NCBI GenBank assembly: GCA_020024475.1 | Contig: JAHHTS010000029.1 | Coordinates: 1 to 28,576, forward strand | Reading direction: 5' to 3' | Source of the DNA: Oscillospiraceae bacterium | GTDB taxonomy: Bacteria > Bacillota > Clostridia > Oscillospirales > Ruminococcaceae | DNA length: 28,576 nt | Shown here: piece after piece, positions 1-7,567 of the stretch | Layout of the letters: each line of letters opens with the position of its first letter | Numbering within the stretch: position 1 is the stretch's first letter | The notes under the pieces: model-generated | The model's input: only the letters and a program-made list of their open reading frames with translations | Database searches by the model: none | Told to the model about the DNA's origin: nothing | Made by a program: the position numbers and the translations under genes

Positions 1-64
1 CAGTAGGCAGAGCACTTCCTTGGTAAGGAAGAGGTCGGCAGTTCGAATCTGCTTAGCAGCTCCA
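1..64 (+). tRNA. tRNA-Thr (anticodon GGT), 5' end cut off by the window edge
   Basis: Seen: an anticodon stem CTTCC (15-19) and GGAAG (27-31) encloses the loop TTGGTAA (20-26), giving anticodon GGT at 22-24, which reads Thr codon ACC. The T arm is GGCAG-TTCGAAT-CTGCT (37-53). The 3' acceptor strand TAGCAGC (54-60) is followed by discriminator T and an encoded CCA (62-64). The 5' acceptor strand and part of the D arm lie outside the window. A terminator follows within 10 nt, so this is probably the last gene of its transcript. Confidence 0.93.
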
Positions 65-72
65 ATAAAAAA

Positions 73-112
73 CCTGTAAATTGGCTATATAGGCTTATTT
101 ACAGGCTTTTTA
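73..112 (+). terminator. Intrinsic terminator after tRNA-Thr
   Basis: A perfect 9-bp stem, CCTGTAAAT (73-81) with ATTTACAGG (97-105), is followed by a T-rich tail. It starts 9 nt after the tRNA CCA end. Confidence 0.85.
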
Positions 113-462
113 TTTATATTGTTGAATTTGTAAAAATTATTATGATATTGAAAATATATAACAAAATAATATACATTTTATATTTTATTATATTCCATTG
201 GATATATCAATCATTATTAAAATGATAAAATTATTCGATTATAAGTAATTTAAGTTATTCAATTTACATCAACAAAAGTTGTGAATAAATCAATCGATTT
301 TAAGCTGCATTTATGCCTATTTTAAGTGATAATTATATTTTGTTATAACAATTTGATTAGTTTAGTCTTAGTAAAAGTTAGGTTATATGTTAATATTAAA
401 ATAACAAATATAATTTTTAAGATGTAGTTATTTATTATAATTTGCAAAGTTTATATATAAAT
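113..462. other. Gene-free AT-rich spacer
   Basis: About 350 nt of very AT-rich sequence between the tRNA terminator and the terminator of the convergent symporter gene. I see no ORF with a plausible ribosome binding site, no RNA fold and no repeat. Confidence 0.6.
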
Positions 463-494
463 AAAAAACGGGGTATATACAAACTCCGTTTTTT
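463..494 (-). terminator. Terminator of the dicarboxylate symporter gene (bidirectional in form)
   Basis: The arms AAAAAACGGGG (463-473) and CTCCGTTTTTT (484-494) form an 11-bp stem with one G-T pair. T runs occur on both strands. It lies 15 nt beyond the stop of the minus-strand symporter gene, and no plus-strand gene directly precedes it. Confidence 0.85.
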
Positions 495-508
495 ATTTTC
501 TAAATAAT

Positions 509-1753
509 TTATTTATTGTTTATTAAAGTTTTATTTTGAGTTTTCTTACGTTCTAATTTAGAAATACATACTGAGCAAGCCATATCTCCAGTAATATTAA
601 GACAAGTACGTCCCATATCAAATAAACGGTCAATTCCATAGATTATCATTATTAAGTTTACATCTACACCTATTGATGTGAGAACCATAGCAAGCATAAT
701 CGTTCCAGCACCAGAAACACCTGCTGTGCCTATAGAAGCTAAAGTTGCAGTAAGAACTATTGTAACAAGTTCGCCAAGACCAAGATGAACACCTGCACAA
801 GTAGCAAGAAAAACGGTAGCTACACATTGATAAATTGCTGTGCCATCCATATTTACAGTTGCCCCTAAAGGTAAAACAAAAGACGTTATATCTTTATCTG
901 CACCCATATTTTCAGCACATTCTTTTGAAACTGGTAGTGTAGCAACTGAGGATGCGGAAGTGAAAGCAAAAATCATTGCAGGAGAAGCTTTTTTAAAAAA
1001 CTCTATAGGACTTATACCAGCCATTGTTTTAGCTGTTATAGAATAAACAAAAACTGCGTGAATTATATATCCAATGTAAGCACAACACAAAACTATTGCT
1101 AGAGAACCCAAAATTTCAGTCCCTTGAGTAGCTACCACCCATGACATCATTGTAAAAACACCTATTGGTGAAAGTTTGATTATAAAGGACATAAGCTGAT
1201 TTATTACTGCATTTGCAGATGAAACAAATTCCCGACATAGTCTGCCTTTTTCACCACTTGCCATAATTGCACCGCCAAACATAATTGCAATGATAATTAC
1301 TTGGAGCATATTAGCGGTTGAAAATGATGTCCACATATTACTTGGGAACATACCAACTAGGGTATCCATAAAATTGGCTGATGTTGCGTTTTCCCACACG
1401 GCACCCTCTTCTGCAGCTAGGGTAGGAAATAGCCCTAAATTATCAAATAAAATAGCACAACTTAAACCTATTATACAAGCAATGGCAGTTGTACAAAAAA
1501 AGTATGCCATAGTCTTCCAGCCTATTGTACCCACTCTTTTCATATCATTCATAGATAATATACCATCTATCATAGAAAGTAGTACTACCGGAACAACAAC
1601 AAATTTAAGTAAGTTTACAAATATTGTGCCAAATGGCTTTAAATAATTGGCTGTAAAACTTGCATTTCCGGTTTTGTAACATACAAGTCCCACGATAACA
1701 CCTAATACCAATGCGAGTAATATTTGTATTGGTAAGCTTAATTTCTTTTTCAT
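509..1753 (-). CDS. Sodium:dicarboxylate (DAACS/GltP-type) symporter
   Basis: Integral-membrane secondary transporter of the dicarboxylate/amino acid:cation symporter family, taking up acidic amino acids or C4-dicarboxylates with Na+ or H+. With the start chosen here it is 414 aa, a normal family length. Visible signatures: the serine-rich hairpin TSASSVATLPVS (about 265-276), NMDGT (301-305), and the substrate and cation site DRLFDMGRTCLNITGD (375-390). The Arg in MGRT is the residue that in GltPh-type proteins contacts the side-chain carboxylate, so an acidic substrate is favoured over a neutral one. Start choice: a GTG three codons further upstream (1760-1762) overlaps the Shine-Dalgarno sequence AGAGGTG. 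The ATG at 1751-1753 lies 6 nt after it and is the better start. It is a single-gene unit with its own promoter and terminator. The exact substrate is not determinable. Confidence 0.92.
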   Translation of the reverse strand: MKKKLSLPIQILLALVLGVIVGLVCYKTGNASFTANYLKPFGTIFVNLLKFVVVPVVLLSMIDGILSMNDMKRVGTIGWKTMAYFFCTTAIACIIGLSCAILFDNLGLFPTLAAEEGAVWENATSANFMDTLVGMFPSNMWTSFSTANMLQVIIIAIMFGGAIMASGEKGRLCREFVSSANAVINQLMSFIIKLSPIGVFTMMSWVVATQGTEILGSLAIVLCCAYIGYIIHAVFVYSITAKTMAGISPIEFFKKASPAMIFAFTSASSVATLPVSKECAENMGADKDITSFVLPLGATVNMDGTAIYQCVATVFLATCAGVHLGLGELVTIVLTATLASIGTAGVSGAGTIMLAMVLTSIGVDVNLIMIIYGIDRLFDMGRTCLNITGDMACSVCISKLERKKTQNKTLINNK

Positions 1754-1783
1754 ATCTTTCACCTCTAAAACAATTTGTAAATT

Positions 1784-1812
1784 ATTATAACAAAGTAAAC
1801 TTTGTTTGTAAA
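1784..1812 (-). promoter_or_regulatory. Sigma-A type promoter of the symporter gene
   Basis: Read on the minus strand: -35 TTTACA (1812-1807), 17-nt spacer, -10 TATAAT (1789-1784). It lies about 30 nt upstream of the ATG. The spacer is almost entirely a palindrome, listed separately. Confidence 0.7.
1789..1806. promoter_or_regulatory. Putative operator: 18-bp palindrome in the promoter spacer
   Basis: AACAAAGT-AA-ACTTTGTT has perfect 8-bp arms around a 2-nt centre. It fills the space between the -35 and -10 elements, so a dimeric repressor bound here would exclude RNA polymerase. The regulator is unknown and no candidate lies next to it. Confidence 0.5.
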
Positions 1813-2307
1813 CAGTATAAACTTAATTATTTTATGTTTAATTAAAATATGATTATTAAAATAAAGAAGAGATGTTTGCTTATAATTGATATTTTGCAAA
1901 TAAAATGATGTAAAATCTTTAGTATTTACTGTGATTATATTTGTTATATTTCTTAAAGAAAATGATATAAAACTTTTATTACTAATGTTTATGTATTTTG
2001 TTTATATTGCATATTTATTGACTATTATTTTATGTCAAAGAATAGAAATATATATTATATCTTTAATTTATGATTGTTTTTTATAACTTGATATTTCTTC
2101 TTTAAAATATATTTATTTCGAAATGAACTATTTTATGACTTTTAAAAACATTTAATGAAATTTAGAAAGCTGATTATATATTTTTTATATAAATCTACTC
2201 ATAAATCTACTGAATATTTGTAATTAGTAATAAAAATATTACTATAAGTATAATAAAACAGCTTTTTATTAAAAAAATTTTAAAAATAAAAACAAACCTT
2301 AAATGGT
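1813..2307. other. Gene-free AT-rich spacer
   Basis: About 500 nt of extremely AT-rich DNA upstream of the symporter promoter, running into a transposase fossil. I see no credible ORF, RNA gene or repeat. It may be decayed insertion-sequence flank. Confidence 0.5.
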
Positions 2308-2560
2308 TATTGCACCCTAATAAAAGAACACAACGCAGTTCAAAGTATGTAAATAGGTGGTACACCAATGGACAATGCTGCTATTGAATCTTTCTTTAGC
2401 ACATTTAAAGATGTAATGTTATCATACTTCCGGTACTGTAAGAGTGATAATATCGATGAAATAGTCAAACAAACAATATACTATTTCAATTATATTTAAC
2501 CCTTAAGAAAACTAAATAAACAGCCACCGATTCCTTATCGCTTGGAATCAGTGGCTTCAT
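2308..2560 (+). pseudogene. Fossil of an IS3-family transposase (OrfB C-terminal part)
   Basis: One reading frame gives LIKEHNAVQSM, stop (2350-2352), then GGTPMDNAAIESFFSTFK from 2356, stop (2497-2499), then RKLNKQPPIPYRLES. These match the end of the IS3/IS150-type DDE integrase domain: the QSMS...G.P.DNA..ESFF block carrying the catalytic Glu, and the C-terminal YN..R....LN...P..YR block. Two in-frame TAA codons interrupt it and the N-terminal two thirds, including both catalytic Asp regions, are missing. There is no start or ribosome binding site, so it is inert. It differs in sequence (GTPMDN versus GNCMDN) from the IS3 element at 15717-17018 and is a separate, older insertion. Confidence 0.75.
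2522..2556. terminator. Long hairpin between the IS fossil and the dipeptidase gene
   Basis: The arms AGCCACCGATTCC (2522-2534) and GGAATCAGTGGCT (2544-2556) pair at 12 of 13 positions around a 9-nt loop. A T-rich stretch follows on the plus strand, and a weaker one (GTTTATTTAG) on the minus strand. It could end the minus-strand dipeptidase transcript, whose stop is about 60 nt away, or be an inherited part of the IS end, since it overlaps the fossil transposase frame. Confidence 0.5.
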
Positions 2561-2616
2561 ATTCTTTTTTGTTTCTAATAAGTATTGAATATGTCAGTAT
2601 GGAGTCTTTTGTTTTG

Positions 2617-3591
2617 CTATTTCATAGTTTCTTTTATAACTCGTAACACATTCTTATGGGTGATTTTTTCAATTTCACTTTCGTGAAAACCAGCTTTTGC
2701 AAATGAGTCCCAAAGGATTGGAAGCATTGATGAGTCCGAAATCTCTTGTGTACCACCTATTCCGTCAAAGTCAGTACCTAAACCCAAACAATCTATACCT
2801 CCAACATTAACAATATGTTTTGCGTTTTTAATTATATTTGAAATAGGAGTGTGTGTCGCTGTTATGTCAGCATCCATAAACTGAGGAGCAAAGTTGAGGC
2901 CTGTAACACCGCCTTTTTCAGCCAGAACCTTTATCATTTCATCTGTCAAATTTCTCTGATGCGGAGAAATGCTTCTTGCGTTTGAATGTGTTGCAACAAA
3001 TGGCTTTTTAGAGTATTTTGCAACATCATAAAAGCCACCATCAGATAGATGCGATACATCAACCAAAATTCCTAGGTCATTCATTTTTTCGATAGCTTCA
3101 ATTCCAAAATCTTTAAGACCTTTTCTCATAATGTCTTTTTCAAGGCTATTTGGGTAACCAAAGCAGTTTTCGAAATTCCAAGTAAGTGCGATTGCTCTTA
3201 CACCGCGTTCATATACTTTGTTGAGCATATTTAAATCGCCGTCAATAATTCTGCCATCTTCAATAGTGAGAATAGCACTCATTTTCCCGTCTTTAGCGTT
3301 TCTTTCTATATCGTTTAAATTACCTGCAAAAGCAATTATATCGCTATTTTTTTCAAGTTCACGATAAAATCCATTTGTCAAAAGTTGAAAATATAATTCA
3401 TCTGTCATATTTTCTAAGCCTTTTTCAGCAAAGTTTTTCATTGGTGGAAAAAATACTGCAAAAAACTGTGCAAGTGCATCACCTTTTTTCATTTTTAAAA
3501 AGTCAACTTGACTATTGTTTGAGTAAAGGCTGTATTCATCACAATTTACAAAAGGCATAAGAGTATCACAATGCATATCAATAAATTTCAT
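2617..3591 (-). CDS. Membrane dipeptidase (peptidase family M19)
   Basis: Zinc-dependent dipeptidase of the amidohydrolase-fold M19 (renal dipeptidase) family, which cleaves dipeptides, often including D-residue-containing ones. At 324 aa it has normal bacterial length. All metal and catalytic positions are visible: H7 and D9 in DMHCDTL, the bridging E111 in LTIEDG, H181 in VDVSHLS, H202 in ATHSNARS, HQRN at 211-214, and D274 in GLGTDFDG. No signal peptide or membrane segment is present, so it is probably cytosolic. The ATG at 3591 is preceded by CGGAGG with 8-nt spacing. The gene stands alone and diverges from the yab cluster. Bacterial members act in peptide nutrition or D-Ala-containing peptide turnover; the substrate here is unknown. 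Confidence 0.93.
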   Translation of the reverse strand: MKFIDMHCDTLMPFVNCDEYSLYSNNSQVDFLKMKKGDALAQFFAVFFPPMKNFAEKGLENMTDELYFQLLTNGFYRELEKNSDIIAFAGNLNDIERNAKDGKMSAILTIEDGRIIDGDLNMLNKVYERGVRAIALTWNFENCFGYPNSLEKDIMRKGLKDFGIEAIEKMNDLGILVDVSHLSDGGFYDVAKYSKKPFVATHSNARSISPHQRNLTDEMIKVLAEKGGVTGLNFAPQFMDADITATHTPISNIIKNAKHIVNVGGIDCLGLGTDFDGIGGTQEISDSSMLPILWDSFAKAGFHESEIEKITHKNVLRVIKETMK

Positions 3592-3723
3592 AGTTCGTAC
3601 CTCCGTTTATTAATTTATTTCAGTATAAACCAAATGTGCAAATAAATCTATATAAATTTATGTTTTGTATATTTTTTTATTACTAGCAATATATATTAAA
3701 AAAATACGATATAGGATATGAAT

Positions 3724-5295
3724 ATGAATAATGATAATAAATTTTTGAAAGGTACAGCAATTTTAACAATTTCTGGTATATGTGTTAAGCTACTCTCAGC
3801 AGCTTATCGTATTCCTATAACAAGAATGATAGGTGCGCAAGGAATGGGACATTACAGTGCGACATTCAATATTTTCATGCCGTTTTTTTCTTTTGCAGTA
3901 GCTGGAATTACACCAACCGTATCAAGACTTTGTGCAAGAGAGAAATCTGATAATTACGGAGCTATAATCAATATAAAGAAAACTGCTAGTTTATGGTTTG
4001 GATTGTTTTCTGTTTTAATGGCTAGTATAGCTTTAATAGTAAGCAAAATTTATTCAGAACATATAGAATCACCGCTTTTATTTATAGGTGTTTTGATTAT
4101 GTGCCCAAACTTAATTATGGCTAGTTTTGAAGCTATTTATAGGGGAATTAGTCAAGGAACATTAAATATGACAACAAGTGCTAATTCGGGTGTTTTGGAA
4201 AGCGGTGCAAAAGTTGTTATAGGAGTTTTTTCGGTATATATGGCTGGAAAAATAGTTAAAAATAATCCTGAAGATGTACAATTATATTGCGCTTTCATAA
4301 CCGTCACAATTTCTGGATTTATTTGTTGGTATTATTTGCATCATGACTTTTATTCAAAATATAGTAAAATTGAAAAAAGTAATAAAAAAATAAATTATAA
4401 AGTTTTATTTTCTATGTCATTACCTATAGCTTTTTCGGCTTTAGTTGTATCCCTGGCTAATTTTTTCGATACTGTAATTTGTCTTTCAATTATAAAACAA
4501 ATACCAGATAATACATTGATGCAGTCTTATCCATTTATAAGTTTTTCAGCAGAAAGTGAAAAGGCTATTTGGCTTTTTGGTGTTTATCAAGGGTTATGCT
4601 TATCGGTTACTAATCTTATTCCTTCAATGTCATCTGCAATAGGCTCTCGGGGATTGCCTTTGATAACCAAAAGTGTAACCAGAGGTGATAGTGATTCGGT
4701 TACTAGGCAAAGTGAAAAACTTATAAAGATAACAGCGGCCATAGTTATACCAATAAGTATGTTTGTTTCATTTTTTTCTTATGAAGTTCTAACTACTATA
4801 TATGGTGATAGAGGGGCACAAACTGAACTAGCTGCATATTTTATAAAAATAATGGCACCAGTAGCAGCTTTAGCTGCATTTTCATTTCCACTAAACTCTG
4901 TTTTGCATGCCTCTCAAAAATCTGCAGAAATATTAAAAATTTTAATTTTTGCGTGTGTGATTAAAGTTATTAGTAGTGTGATTTTATGCTCGATTGGCAG
5001 TATAAATATTATGGGCTGCATATACTCGCAAGTTATTTTTCAGCTAATTGTATTCTATCTTTCAGTAAGGGCGGTGAAGCAGTCAGGCAATGATATGAAA
5101 GTTATTCGGAATATGGTTATCCCGTTTGTGCTTTCTTATGTACTTGTAACTTTTGTTCGCAGTTTACGGGATTTTGTGCTATATAATATGCCTACAGTAT
5201 TTAATACATTTTTGTGTGGAAGCGTATTTGTTATATTATATATAGTTACTATTGTTTTTGTGGGATTTTTTATTGATAAGCAAATGTATAAATGA
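3724..5295 (+). CDS. SpoVB/YabM-like polysaccharide flippase (MOP superfamily)
   Basis: Polytopic membrane protein of the polysaccharide transport/MATE-like superfamily (about 12-14 hydrophobic segments, 523 aa). It opens with KGTAILTISGICVKLLSAAY and RIPITRMIGAQGMGHYS, typical of SpoVB and its paralogue YabM. Members flip lipid-linked sugar precursors such as lipid II. Two starts compete: the ATG at 3718 sits only 1 nt after TAGGA, whereas the ATG at 3724 has 7-nt spacing and is preferred. It is followed 30 nt later by mazG, matching the Bacillus yabM-yabN order, so I regard it as the YabM position of the cluster. Whether it serves the spore cortex (SpoVB) or vegetative wall synthesis cannot be decided from sequence. 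Confidence 0.85.
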   Translation: MNNDNKFLKGTAILTISGICVKLLSAAYRIPITRMIGAQGMGHYSATFNIFMPFFSFAVAGITPTVSRLCAREKSDNYGAIINIKKTASLWFGLFSVLMASIALIVSKIYSEHIESPLLFIGVLIMCPNLIMASFEAIYRGISQGTLNMTTSANSGVLESGAKVVIGVFSVYMAGKIVKNNPEDVQLYCAFITVTISGFICWYYLHHDFYSKYSKIEKSNKKINYKVLFSMSLPIAFSALVVSLANFFDTVICLSIIKQIPDNTLMQSYPFISFSAESEKAIWLFGVYQGLCLSVTNLIPSMSSAIGSRGLPLITKSVTRGDSDSVTRQSEKLIKITAAIVIPISMFVSFFSYEVLTTIYGDRGAQTELAAYFIKIMAPVAALAAFSFPLNSVLHASQKSAEILKILIFACVIKVISSVILCSIGSINIMGCIYSQVIFQLIVFYLSVRAVKQSGNDMKVIRNMVIPFVLSYVLVTFVRSLRDFVLYNMPTVFNTFLCGSVFVILYIVTIVFVGFFIDKQMYK

Positions 5296-5301
5296 TAAAA
5301 T

Positions 5302-5319
5302 AATCTCTATAAGGAGATT
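5302..5319 (+). promoter_or_regulatory. Small inverted repeat overlapping the mazG ribosome binding site
   Basis: AATCTC (5302-5307) and GAGATT (5314-5319) form a 6-bp hairpin whose loop and 3' arm contain the AAGGAG Shine-Dalgarno (5311-5316). Folding would hide part of the site and could damp translation of mazG. The stem is short and may be chance. Confidence 0.3.
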
Positions 5320-5325
5320 GATATC

Positions 5326-6126
5326 ATGAATTTTACTAAAAAAGATTTTTATACAATAGACGATTTACTAAAAATAGTTGATATGCTACGCGATCCTGTT
5401 GATGGCTGCGAATGGGATAAAGTTCAGACTCATAAATCTATAAGGCAAAATTTTATAGAAGAAACTTACGAAGCTGTTGATGCCATTGATAAAGAAGATA
5501 AAGAACTTTTACAAGAAGAACTTGGAGATGTTCTTTTGCAAGTTTTGCTTCATGCGCAATTTGAAAAAGAAGATAATGTTTTCAATTTTAATGATGTAGT
5601 TAATGGTTTGGCTCAAAAACTTGTGTTGCGCCATCCACATGTTTTTAAAAATGAAGATATACACGGCGTTGATAATATTCTTAATAAATGGGAAGAGATT
5701 AAAAATGAATCACATGGTCATAATACAGTAAGTCAAACACTTAATGCTGTGCCAAATAGTTTTCCGGCTCTTATGTATGTACAGAAAGTGCAAAAGAGAG
5801 TTAAGGCAGGCAACTTACCTGTGCCAACACAGAAACAAGAAATTGAAAACATACGTAAAATTCTTGATAAAATGGAAGAGGATATTGATAAAAAAACAAT
5901 ATCTGAAAAAGATTTAGCGGATATTATGTTTTCTGTTGTTAATATTACTAGGCTTAATAAAATGGACGCTGAAGAAGTTTTAAGTAAAAAAGCACACCGT
6001 TTTGTTAAAATTTTCAATATTTTTGAAGATTTGGCATTGCAAAATGATGTAGTATTTGATACAATAGATGTCGCTTTATTAAACAAACTATGGACACAGG
6101 CTGAGGAGCTTGTTGAGGAAAAATAA
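5326..6126 (+). CDS. mazG: Nucleoside triphosphate pyrophosphohydrolase MazG
   Basis: Hydrolyses (d)NTPs to NMP and PPi, limiting aberrant or excess nucleotides; all-alpha MazG fold. At 266 aa it is the two-domain form. The N-terminal domain has DPVDGCEWDKVQTHKS, the Mg-binding EETYE and EELGD helices (about 45-70) and LRHPHVF. The second MazG-like domain (about 150-260) has a weaker metal site. In Bacillus the corresponding YabN carries an extra N-terminal tetrapyrrole-methylase-like domain, which is absent here. AAGGAG precedes the ATG at 5326. It sits between the YabM-like flippase and hup, 21 nt before the latter, and is probably co-transcribed with both. Confidence 0.95.
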   Translation: MNFTKKDFYTIDDLLKIVDMLRDPVDGCEWDKVQTHKSIRQNFIEETYEAVDAIDKEDKELLQEELGDVLLQVLLHAQFEKEDNVFNFNDVVNGLAQKLVLRHPHVFKNEDIHGVDNILNKWEEIKNESHGHNTVSQTLNAVPNSFPALMYVQKVQKRVKAGNLPVPTQKQEIENIRKILDKMEEDIDKKTISEKDLADIMFSVVNITRLNKMDAEEVLSKKAHRFVKIFNIFEDLALQNDVVFDTIDVALLNKLWTQAEELVEEK

Positions 6127-6147
6127 TCTTATTGGAGGATATGTAAA

Positions 6148-6423
6148 ATGACAAAAGCAGACTTGATTACATTAGTTAGTGAAAGAGCAGATTTCACAAA
6201 AAAAGATTCAGAAAAAGCAGTTTCATCAGTTATCGATATTATCACAGAAGCACTTATCAACGGAGATAAAGTTAGCCTTGTAGGTTTTGGTACATTTGAA
6301 GTTAAAGAAAGAGCAGAAAGAATAGGCCATAACCCACAGACTGGCGAATCAATGAAAATTGCTGCAAGCAAAGCTCCTGTTTTTAAAGCTGGTACAGCTT
6401 TAAAAAATGCAGTTAATAAATAA
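6148..6423 (+). CDS. hup: Histone-like DNA-binding protein HU
   Basis: A 91-aa nucleoid protein that binds and bends DNA as a dimer. It shows the full HU pattern: N-terminal helices MTKADLITLVSERA, the core LVGFGTFEVKERAERIGHNP (about 46-65) leading to the DNA-intercalating arm NPQTGESMKI, and the C-terminal helix FKAGTALKNAVN. The ribosome binding site TTGGAGGA lies 8 nt before the ATG. It follows mazG by 21 nt and is closed by a strong terminator, so it is the end of one transcript. HU next to mazG and the S4 protein gene is common in Clostridia but not in the Bacillus arrangement. Confidence 0.96.
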   Translation: MTKADLITLVSERADFTKKDSEKAVSSVIDIITEALINGDKVSLVGFGTFEVKERAERIGHNPQTGESMKIAASKAPVFKAGTALKNAVNK

Positions 6424-6433
6424 TTTAACCGTT

Positions 6434-6463
6434 TGCCAGTGCTGCTAAGCATTGGCATTTTTT
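6434..6463 (+). terminator. Intrinsic terminator after hup
   Basis: TGCCAGTGCT (6434-6443) pairs with AGCATTGGCA (6448-6457) across a GCTA loop. A T6 run and further A/T follow. It separates mazG-hup from the yabO-yabP-yabQ-divIC genes. Confidence 0.88.
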
Positions 6464-6515
6464 ATAATTTGAGTTTATATATAAGAAAGGAAAATCCAAT
6501 AGGATTATACTTATT

Positions 6516-6761
6516 ATGAGAATAGATAAATTTTTGAAAGTTTCTAGGCTTATTAAAAGACGCACAGTTGCTAATGAGGTTGCTGATGCTGGAAGAATTA
6601 TTGTAAACGGCAAAGAAGTAAAAGCGTCTTATCAGGTTAAAATAGGCGATGAAGTGCAGATTATGTTTGGCACAAAGCCGGTAAAAGTAAAAGTACTATC
6701 TGTTGAAAATACTGTAAGCAAAGACGGTGCAAGAGAAATGTACACAGTTATAGAAGAATAA
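6516..6761 (+). CDS. S4-domain RNA-binding protein (YabO/HslR/RqcP family)
   Basis: A small 81-aa protein that is essentially one S4 RNA-binding domain: MRIDKFLKVSRLIKRRTVAN, then GRIIVNGKEVKASYQVKIGD. The family is Hsp15/HslR in E. coli and YabO (RqcP) in Bacillus, which binds stalled 50S-peptidyl-tRNA complexes and works with RqcH in alanine tailing. The RqcH gene is in this same window (26653). The ATG at 6516 has a weak, distant Shine-Dalgarno (AGGAT). Gene order (yabO, yabP, yabQ, divIC) supports YabO orthology. The RqcP role is inferred from family and context. Confidence 0.88.
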   Translation: MRIDKFLKVSRLIKRRTVANEVADAGRIIVNGKEVKASYQVKIGDEVQIMFGTKPVKVKVLSVENTVSKDGAREMYTVIEE

Positions 6762-6805
6762 TTATAGTTTTTATGGCATATATTTTCTCTAAAGGAGGGA
6801 TTATT

Positions 6806-7078
6806 ATGCCCGATAAATTTTTACTACCACATACTGTTACAATAGAAAATAGAAATTCCATGTCGGTAAGTGGAGTTGTACAGGTTATGGTATATGATGA
6901 GTTTCACATAATTTTGCAGACTGATTATGGTCAGCTTATTATCCAAGGAAGAAATTTAGTAGCGGGGGAGATAAGTTCGTCTTCTAATACTCTCAAGCTT
7001 ACCGGAGATATAGAGTCTTTGCAGTATAAAGCCAAAAGAGATAAAAGTCAGGGTATTTTCTCTAAATTACTTAAATGA
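6806..7078 (+). CDS. yabP: Sporulation protein YabP
   Basis: A 90-aa YabP/YqfC-family protein, needed during spore coat and cortex formation in Bacillus and probably acting in the mother cell. It begins MPDKFLLPHTVTIENRNSMS and contains VSGVVQVMVYDE and a TDYGQLIIQGRNL strand pattern typical of the family. An ATG further upstream (6773) would add 11 residues, but the strong AAAGGAGGG at 6791-6799 lies 6 nt before the ATG at 6806 and fixes that start. The stop overlaps the yabQ start (ATGA), implying translational coupling. Confidence 0.9.
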   Translation: MPDKFLLPHTVTIENRNSMSVSGVVQVMVYDEFHIILQTDYGQLIIQGRNLVAGEISSSSNTLKLTGDIESLQYKAKRDKSQGIFSKLLK

Positions 7079-7533
7079 TTTTTGAAGTTCAGAGCTATTG
7101 GCTTATTTTTCAGGATATGGTGTATTCGCTTGGAGTAGGTTTTATTGCTGGTTTTATAAATCAACTTTTAGCTGTTTTTCTATATAAAAATAAAAAAGCT
7201 GTGTTTGTTAGAGATATTATTATGTCTATTGTATTTGCAGTGCTAGTTTTCAGCTATACTGTGTCTTTTGCAAACTATAAGGTACTAAGATGGTATAATG
7301 TTTTGTTTGCTTTGATTGGTCTTGTTTTATTTACACCTTGTTTTTCAAAAGGTGGACATTTAATGGTATTACTTGTTGCATCTTCTGCAGTTTTTATGGT
7401 TAGAACTGCTAAACATAATATTGTAAAGATGTTTTCTAGGTGTAGAGAAAAAAGAAGAAAAAATCTAAAGCAAACTAATTGTGAAAAATCTAATGATGTA
7501 TTGAAAAACGAAGATATATTGTTGTATAATTAA
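7075..7533 (+). CDS. yabQ: Sporulation membrane protein YabQ
   Basis: A 152-aa membrane protein with about four hydrophobic segments in the first 110 residues and a basic Arg/Lys-rich tail (CREKRRKN). YabQ is required for spore cortex formation in Bacillus and localises to the forespore membrane. Assignment rests on position between yabP and divIC, size and topology, with family-like segments such as SLGVGFIAGFINQLLAVF. The ATG overlaps the yabP stop by 4 nt. Expression is expected in sporulating mother cells, but I could not identify a sigma-E promoter with confidence. Confidence 0.85.
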   Translation: MIFEVQSYWLIFQDMVYSLGVGFIAGFINQLLAVFLYKNKKAVFVRDIIMSIVFAVLVFSYTVSFANYKVLRWYNVLFALIGLVLFTPCFSKGGHLMVLLVASSAVFMVRTAKHNIVKMFSRCREKRRKNLKQTNCEKSNDVLKNEDILLYN

Positions 7534-7567
7534 AATCAAAAATATATCAGTATCGGAGGCGAAAAAA

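Noticed and set aside
1789..1806. Palindrome as an intrinsic terminator
   Set aside because: It has a 2-nt centre, no G/C-rich stem and no T tract in transcript position, and it lies between promoter elements.
2261..2300. A/T homopolymer-rich stretch as an IS end or origin element
   Set aside because: Long A and T runs are common throughout the spacers here and no inverted repeat or DnaA-box-like sequence accompanies them.
6129..6458. Minus-strand ORF of 109 codons opposite hup
   Set aside because: It lies entirely antisense to the well-supported HU gene, has no ribosome binding site and its product is low-complexity hydrophobic sequence, typical of antisense shadows.
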